64,000 nt of DNA from Baekduia soli (GTDB lineage: Bacteria > Actinomycetota > Thermoleophilia > Solirubrobacterales > Solirubrobacteraceae), in contig NZ_CP042430.1 of assembly GCF_007970665.1 (NCBI RefSeq), positions 4,278,001-4,342,000 on the forward strand, written 5' to 3'. This document shows positions 60,292-64,000 of the stretch, one piece after another; the first letter of the stretch is position 1, and each line of letters begins with the position of its first letter. The notes beneath the pieces were generated by a model. The model made no database searches, was not told where the DNA came from, and worked only from the letters and a program-made list of their open reading frames with translations. The position numbers and the translations under genes were made by a program.

Positions 60292-60896
60292 GGCGGCGCT
60301 GGTTCCTGCCCGAGGCCCCCGACCTCATCGGCCTGCTCGGCCGCCAGCTCGACGTGACGATCGAGGGCCTCGACGCGTTCGCCGCGTGGGCGGAGGGCGA
60401 CCCCGACGCCGCCCTGGCCGTCCGCGACGCCGAGCACCACGCCGACGCGATCAAGCGCGACCTGCGCGCCACGCTGCGCACCGCGTTCGTCACCCCGCTG
60501 GAGCCCGAGGACCTCTTCGCCCTGTCGGGCGGCATCGACCGGCTCATCAACCAGGCCAAGGACCTCGTCCGCGAGGCCGAGGTCATGGCCTGCCCGCCCG
60601 ACCGGGCCGTCGCCGAGATGGCCCAGCTGGTCGCCGACGCGGCCCGCCAGCTCGCGCGGGCGGTCGCCCGGCTGGGCGACGCCGACGGCGACGCGGCCGA
60701 GGCCGCCGACGCGGCCATCAAGCTCGACCGCGGCGCCGAGAAGGTCTACCGGCGCGCGATGGGCGAGCTCGTCGAGGTCGAGGACCTGCGCGCGGTGATG
60801 GCCCGGCGCGAGCTCTACCGGCGCTGCTCGCGCCTCGGCGACGCGGTCGTCGACGTCGCCGAGCGCGTGATCTACGCGATGGTCAAGGACCGCTGA
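60288..60896 (+). CDS. PhoU-like (DUF47/PhoU_div) protein, PiT partner
   Basis: The 202-residue helical protein has the DUF47 layout: 'FLPEAPDLIGLLGRQLDVTI' start, 'AVRDAEHHADAIKRDLRATL' (E-x-x-x-D metal motif), 'LSGGIDRLINQAKDLVREAE' and 'KLDRGAEKVYRRAMGELVEV'. These proteins sit beside PiT permeases and are thought to regulate them. Its start is the GTG overlapping the PiT stop. It is the last gene of the operon, ending 14 bases inside the convergent OLD-family gene. Confidence 0.9.
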   Translation: MRRRWFLPEAPDLIGLLGRQLDVTIEGLDAFAAWAEGDPDAALAVRDAEHHADAIKRDLRATLRTAFVTPLEPEDLFALSGGIDRLINQAKDLVREAEVMACPPDRAVAEMAQLVADAARQLARAVARLGDADGDAAEAADAAIKLDRGAEKVYRRAMGELVEVEDLRAVMARRELYRRCSRLGDAVVDVAERVIYAMVKDR

Positions 60897-62163
60897 GCCG
60901 GCGCCCGCCGCGCGGCCGGGCCAGCTCGAGCGTCAGCCGCGCGGCGGCCACGAGCTCGCCGGGCATCCGGTCGGCGGGCAGCGTGGCGAAGCGCCGCCAG
61001 GCCCGCTCGGGCTTGTGGCCGCCGCGCGGCAGGCGCGAGACGGACTCGAAGTCGGGGGCCAGCTCGATCGCGCGGCCGGGCCCGGCCAGGGCGGCCAGGC
61101 GCTCGTTGAGCGCGCGGTTGCCCGCCGACGGCTGCCGACCCGCCCGGGCGTCGCGGTCGTGCAGCACGACGAACGGGACGCCCGCGGCGCGGCACACGCG
61201 GGCGAAGAGCACCAGGTTGGCCTTGCCGCCGCACTCCACGATGGAGATGCCCTCGCGGTCGGCGTCCTGGCCCAGCGCGGCGAAGACGAACGGCAGCGCG
61301 AGCTTCTCCGTCTCGCCCTCGACGAGCAGCGCGACGCGCGCGAGGAACAGCTCCGCACGCTCGGCGTCGAACTCGCTGAGCACGCGGAAGTCGTCGTCCG
61401 GCGTCAGCGCCGGCGGGCGCAGCGCCTGCGTCCCGACGTCGCCCGAGCGCTCCACGAAGACGAGCTCGTCCATGCGTGCGACGTTCAGGAACGCGGGCGA
61501 GTGGGTGGCGTAGATCACCTGGTTGCCCGCCGCCCCGAGCCGGCGCAGCAGCCGCGAGCACCACCGCTGGGCCTGCGGGCGCAGGTACAGCTCGGGCTCC
61601 TCGACGAGGACGACCACGCCCGTCATGTGCTCGTGGCACGCGGCCTCCAGCGCGGAGAGCAGGCACAGGGCCGGCACGGCCGGCGAGACGCCGTCGCGGC
61701 GGCGCAGGGCGTCGCGCACGTGGGTGTGGAAGCGGGCGACCGGCGGTGCGGGCGCCACGTCGCCGGGCGGGCCCACCACGGTCGTGGCGCGGTCGCCGGC
61801 GGCCAGGAACAGGACGGGCGGCACCGAGCGGGGCAGCTCACGCTCCAGCGCCGGCGGGCGGCCCGCGACCTGCGCCCAGGCGCCGCCGGCCAGGCGCGCC
61901 CGCACGAGCAGCCCGTCGCCGCCGCGGCGCACGTCGCCGGCGTCCAGGGCGGCGCCCGCCGGGTCCAGCACGCCGCGCAGCGCCGCCAGCAGGTTGGACT
62001 TGCCGGCCTGCGCGTCGCCGACGAGCGCGCAGACGGCGCCGGGCGTCAGCGTCAGCTCGCGGATCGTGCGGAAGTCGCGGACGGCGAGCTCGGCCACGAG
62101 CGGGCGCTCGGCCCGCGCCCCATGGTCACCGGCACGGGCGTGGGCGTGGGCGTGGCGGGCCAT
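60883..62163 (-). CDS. OLD-family ATP-dependent endonuclease (ABC ATPase plus TOPRIM), stand-alone
   Basis: The 426-residue protein has an ATPase domain (~20-250): Walker A 'ALVGDAQAGKSNLLAALRGV', signature-like region, Walker B 'GVVVLVEEPELYLRPQAQRW' and H-loop 'VIYATHSPAFLNVARMDELV'. A TOPRIM nuclease domain (~275-420) follows: 'RVALLVEGETEKLALPFVFA' (catalytic Glu), 'ISIVECGGKANLVLF' and 'PFVVLHDRDARAG' (DxD). This is OLD class 1 architecture: a single gene without a GajB/UvrD-like helicase. OLD proteins act in phage exclusion or repair. Its His/Ala-rich N-terminus (MARHAHAHARAGDHG) is unusual. Start ATG 62163. Single gene; role in defence is not shown. Confidence 0.87.
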   Translation of the reverse strand: MARHAHAHARAGDHGARAERPLVAELAVRDFRTIRELTLTPGAVCALVGDAQAGKSNLLAALRGVLDPAGAALDAGDVRRGGDGLLVRARLAGGAWAQVAGRPPALERELPRSVPPVLFLAAGDRATTVVGPPGDVAPAPPVARFHTHVRDALRRRDGVSPAVPALCLLSALEAACHEHMTGVVVLVEEPELYLRPQAQRWCSRLLRRLGAAGNQVIYATHSPAFLNVARMDELVFVERSGDVGTQALRPPALTPDDDFRVLSEFDAERAELFLARVALLVEGETEKLALPFVFAALGQDADREGISIVECGGKANLVLFARVCRAAGVPFVVLHDRDARAGRQPSAGNRALNERLAALAGPGRAIELAPDFESVSRLPRGGHKPERAWRRFATLPADRMPGELVAAARLTLELARPRGGRRLSGP

Positions 62164-62509
62164 CGAGGCCCAGTCTGCCGCGACGGGCGTGGCCGGTCGA
62201 CGGCGGAGGCCCGCGCCCCGGGCGCGGGGGACTACGGAGCCCGCGCGCAGCGCGCTGCGGACGGCAGGCGGCACGGCCGGCGCCAGCATCGGGCGATGAC
62301 CTCCGATGCGATGGGCGCGCTGCAGGTCAGCCTGCCCGGGCGCCGGCGCCCGCGGTCGTCCGCCGAGGTCGTTGGCACCTGGGTGGGGTCGTGCGGCCAA
62401 CCGGGGGGGCCGACGAGGCGCCGGAATGGGCGCCTCCCCGCTCACACGCGCCGCCGGTGGCGCGAACGTGGGGTCATGCCCCACGTTCGCGCCATCCGTC
62501 CCAGCGCGC
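62164..62509. other. Intergenic region with several perfect hairpins
   Basis: This 346-base gap holds no credible gene. It has a hairpin with CCCGCGCC/GGCGCGGG arms at 62210-62228, the palindrome CGGGCGCCGGCGCCCG (62337-62352), an 8-bp stem GAGGCGCC/GGCGCCTC (62415-62436) with loop GGAATG, and the strongest at 62458-62494. It should contain the OLD gene promoter (minus strand), which I cannot place with confidence. Confidence 0.6.
62458..62494. terminator. 16-bp perfect hairpin, probable terminator of the gene at 62510
   Basis: TGGCGCGAACGTGGGG and CCCCACGTTCGCGCCA form a perfect 16-bp stem with loop TCATG. It stands just after the minus-strand stop at 62510. No T-tract follows; a hairpin terminator or a protein-binding palindrome are both possible. 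Confidence 0.55.
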
Positions 62510-62911
62510 TCAGCGCCGCACGACGACCGCGTAGGGCAGGCGCACCACGCCCAGGCGGGTCCTGACGACCACGCGGAACGTGAGGTGGATCCCGGCCGAG
62601 CGTGCCGGCCACACGATCGTGTCGTGGAAGCGGCCGTGGTGGAACGCGTAGTTCGAGCGCCGCGCGACGACCTGGCCCTCGAAGAGGTACTCGTAGCCGA
62701 TGCGGCCCGACAGGGGCGTCCCGCGACGGCTGCGGGCGGTGACCGTGATGGGCCACAGATGTCCGGCGCGCGGATGGTGGCCCCCGGCCTTCAGCGTGGC
62801 CACGAACGGCGCCGAGGCGGCGGGCGCCGGCACCGCCGGCGCGGCGACCGCCACCGCGACCGCGGCGACGGCGGCCACCGCCGCCATGGCGAACCCACGG
62901 CGCACGGGCAT
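62510..62911 (-). CDS. Small secreted protein, immunoglobulin-like, unknown function
   Basis: The 133-residue protein has a signal peptide ('MPVRRGFAMAAVAAVAAVAV' ending near residue 33 in PAPAASA). The mature part has beta strands, 'FVATLKAGGHHPRAGHLWPI', 'LSGRIGYEYLFEGQVVARRS' and 'HLTFRVVVRTRLGVVRLPYA', which look like an Ig-like or bacterial 'transport-associated' fold. No enzyme motif. Its ATG overlaps the stop of the ABC remnant (TGATG). It may be a former partner of that transporter or a newcomer. It ends before the hairpin at 62458. Confidence 0.75.
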   Translation of the reverse strand: MPVRRGFAMAAVAAVAAVAVAVAAPAVPAPAASAPFVATLKAGGHHPRAGHLWPITVTARSRRGTPLSGRIGYEYLFEGQVVARRSNYAFHHGRFHDTIVWPARSAGIHLTFRVVVRTRLGVVRLPYAVVVRR

Positions 62912-63210
62912 CAGCGGCGCCCGACGCGCTGACGGCGGCGCCGGGCGAGGGCGTCGATGGTGACCGCGACGGCCAGGACCGCGCCCGTGATCACGTACTC
63001 GACGGTGGAGCCCAGCGCGAGCAGGTCCATGCCGTTGGAGATCGACCCGATGACCAGCGCGCCCAGGAGCGCGGCGCAGACCCGCCCGCGCCCGCCGGAC
63101 CTGCCCGCGCCGTTGTCGCCCGCCAGGGCGACCACCGCGCCGAAGCGCTGGTTGACCCCGCGCGCCTGGAAGCGCGGCGTGTGGTCCGGGCTCGTGGCCA
63201 CCGCGCTCAT
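62911..63210 (-). pseudogene. Fused remnant of a sugar ABC transporter (XylG-like start joined to XylH-like end)
   Basis: The 99-residue reading begins like a sugar-ABC ATPase, 'FQARGVNQRFGAVVALAGDN' then GAG where GAGKST should follow; the stretch between 'FGAV' and 'VALAGDNGAG' is missing. At residue ~38 it changes into a sugar-permease C-terminus: 'CAALLGALVIGSISNGMDLL' and 'EYVITGAVLAVAVTIDALAR'. Both match the Xyl/Rbs family in which the ATPase gene precedes the permease gene. An in-frame deletion has joined them, removing the Walker motifs and most membrane helices. The reading is open, so a small protein could still be made, but transport is impossible. Confidence 0.75.
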
Positions 63211-64000
63211 CGTGCGGTCCTGGCGGCCTCGAGGACGAGGCGTTGCTCGGCGGCGGCCACGAGCCGCCGCGCGCGGCCGACGGCGTCGAGGTTGACCGAG
63301 ATCGCGTCGATCCCCGCCCGGACGAGCAGGTCGGCGTACTCTGGGTGCACCGACGGGGCCTGGCCGCAGATCGAGGTCTGCAGCCCGAGCTCGCGGGCGC
63401 GCGGGATGAGCTCGCGCAGGTAGTCGACGACCGCGGGTCGCGCTCGTCGAACGTGCCGGCCAGCAGCTCGGAGTCGCGGTCGGCGCCGAGCAGGAGCTGG
63501 GTCAGGTCGTTGGACCCGATGGAGATCCCCGCGATGCCCAGGGCCGCGTAGCGCTCCAGGTTGAACAGCACGGACGGGACCTCGGCCATGATCCAGAGCT
63601 CGAAGCCCCGGCGGCCCAGCAGGCCGGCGGCCGCCACGAGCTCCCGGCAGCGGCGCAGCTCGTCCACCGTGCGGACGAACGGGAGCATGACGTGCAGGTT
63701 GGTGTGGCCGTCGTCCCAGACGCGGCGGATCGCGTCGAGCTCGAGCGCGAAGACCTCGGCGTCGCGGGTGTAGCGCAGCGCGCCGCGGAAGCCGATCATC
63801 GGGTTGGCCTCCTCGGGCTCGAAGCGCTCGCCGCCCTCCAGCCCCCGGAACTCGTTCGTGCGGAAGTCGATCGTGCGGTAGGTGATCGGCCGGGGCGCGA
63901 AGCCGTCGGCGAACGTCGTCAGCGCGGCGGCCATCCTGGAGGAGAACTCCTCGCCGCGGCCCTGCTCGACGAGCAGCCGGGGATGGGCGCCGTCGAGCGC
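63207..64000 (-). CDS. ppsA: Phosphoenolpyruvate synthase, C-terminal part (runs off right edge; one-base break)
   Basis: About 265 codons of the PEP/pyruvate-binding barrel are present: 'RPITYRTIDFRTNEFRGLEG', 'GFRGALRYTRDAEVFALELD', 'HVMLPFVRTVDELRRCRELV', 'IAGISIGSNDLTQLLLGADR'. After 'FDERDP' one base is missing in GGG at 63436-63438. Restored, it continues 'VVDYLRELIPRARELGLQTS', 'ICGQAPSVHPEYADLLVRAG' (catalytic Cys) and 'AISVNLDAVGRARRLVAAAE'. It ends at 63207, with TGA overlapping the ABC remnant's ATG (ATGA). This enzyme makes PEP from pyruvate for gluconeogenesis. The N-terminal nucleotide and phospho-His domains lie to the right of the window. Confidence 0.85.
   Translation of the reverse strand, partial: ARRRPSPAARRAGPRRGVLLQDGRRADDVRRRLRAPADHLPHDRLPHERVPGAGGRRALRARGGQPDDRLPRRAALHPRRRGLRARARRDPPRLGRRPHQPARHAPVRPHGGRAAPLPGARGGRRPAGPPGLRALDHGRGPVRAVQPGALRGPGHRGDLHRVQRPDPAPARRRPRLRAAGRHVRRARPAVVDYLRELIPRARELGLQTSICGQAPSVHPEYADLLVRAGIDAISVNLDAVGRARRLVAAAEQRLVLEAARTAR

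Noticed and set aside
57180-60896. An arsenic-resistance operon, because of ArsA-like genes
   Set aside because: No ArsB/ACR3 efflux pump, ArsC or ArsR is present, and the pair is of the small tandem actinobacterial type.
62458-62494. The 16-bp hairpin as an integron attC or transposon end
   Set aside because: No cassette-like structure, integrase or second copy is visible; its position after a stop fits a terminator better.
1-64000. CRISPR arrays, insertion sequences, prophage or integrative-element ends
   Set aside because: I saw no regularly spaced direct repeats, transposase, integrase or terminal repeat pairs anywhere in the window.

Overview
The window is 64 kb of very high-GC DNA with closely packed genes, many overlapping start and stop codons (ATGA, GTGA, TGATG), frequent GTG starts and actinobacterial gene families (paired ArsA/BagAB-type ATPases, MMPL exporter, WS/DGAT wax-ester synthase, SigB/SigF-type sigma remnant, coxSLM-type hydroxylase). 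I infer an actinomycete, most likely of the Thermoleophilia/Solirubrobacterales type. No rRNA or marker gene here proves this. It reads as ordinary chromosome: one tRNA, no CRISPR array, no recognisable insertion sequence or prophage.

Layout. 1-5 kb: a PAS-domain gene cut by the window edge, decayed ArsR-DUF899 and DHFR-like genes, a small GntR regulator divergent from a membrane-anchored protein, a VOC protein, a 14-TM MFS exporter and tRNA-His. 5-11 kb: ferritin-like DUF892 protein with a histone-like tail, HAD phosphatase, lipoprotein, SnoaL-like proteins, an FAD reductase and a K+/H+ antiporter. 11-17 kb: a five-gene minus-strand operon (two amidohydrolases, Rieske ferredoxin, PDR-type reductase, FMN alpha-hydroxyacid dehydrogenase) divergent from a TetR regulator. 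17-19 kb: Lrp regulator divergent from an amino-acid dehydrogenase. 19-27 kb: a coxS-L-M-D-E-F-G-like operon for a molybdenum hydroxylase with its maturation factors. 27-42 kb: mixed housekeeping (aminotransferase, NlpC/P60 lipoprotein, acyl-CoA dehydrogenase, PKD-metallophosphoesterase, GGDEF protein, serine hydrolase, two SDRs, VOC protein, glycoside-hydrolase-like protein). 42-47.4 kb: a coherent glutarate locus (GntR, glutaryl-CoA dehydrogenase, class III CoA-transferase, semialdehyde dehydrogenase) around one palindromic operator. 48-53 kb: storage-lipid genes (WS/DGAT, long-chain acyl-CoA synthetase, phasin-like helical protein) and a universal stress protein. 53-61 kb: a six-gene overlapping operon MMPL - Usp - ArsA-like - ArsA-like - PiT - PhoU-like. 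61-64 kb: OLD-family ATPase/TOPRIM nuclease, a hairpin-rich gap, a small secreted protein, a fused remnant of a sugar ABC transporter and the end of a PEP synthase.

Two cross-cutting observations matter to anyone using this sequence. First, at least seven otherwise intact genes carry single-base losses next to short G or C runs (Rieske, coxL, coxE, aminotransferase twice, NlpC/P60, a membrane protein, PEP synthase). This looks like assembly error more than gene decay, so these genes are annotated across the break. Second, more than ten genes have a TAnnnT hexamer 6-8 bases before the start codon, which implies leaderless transcripts.
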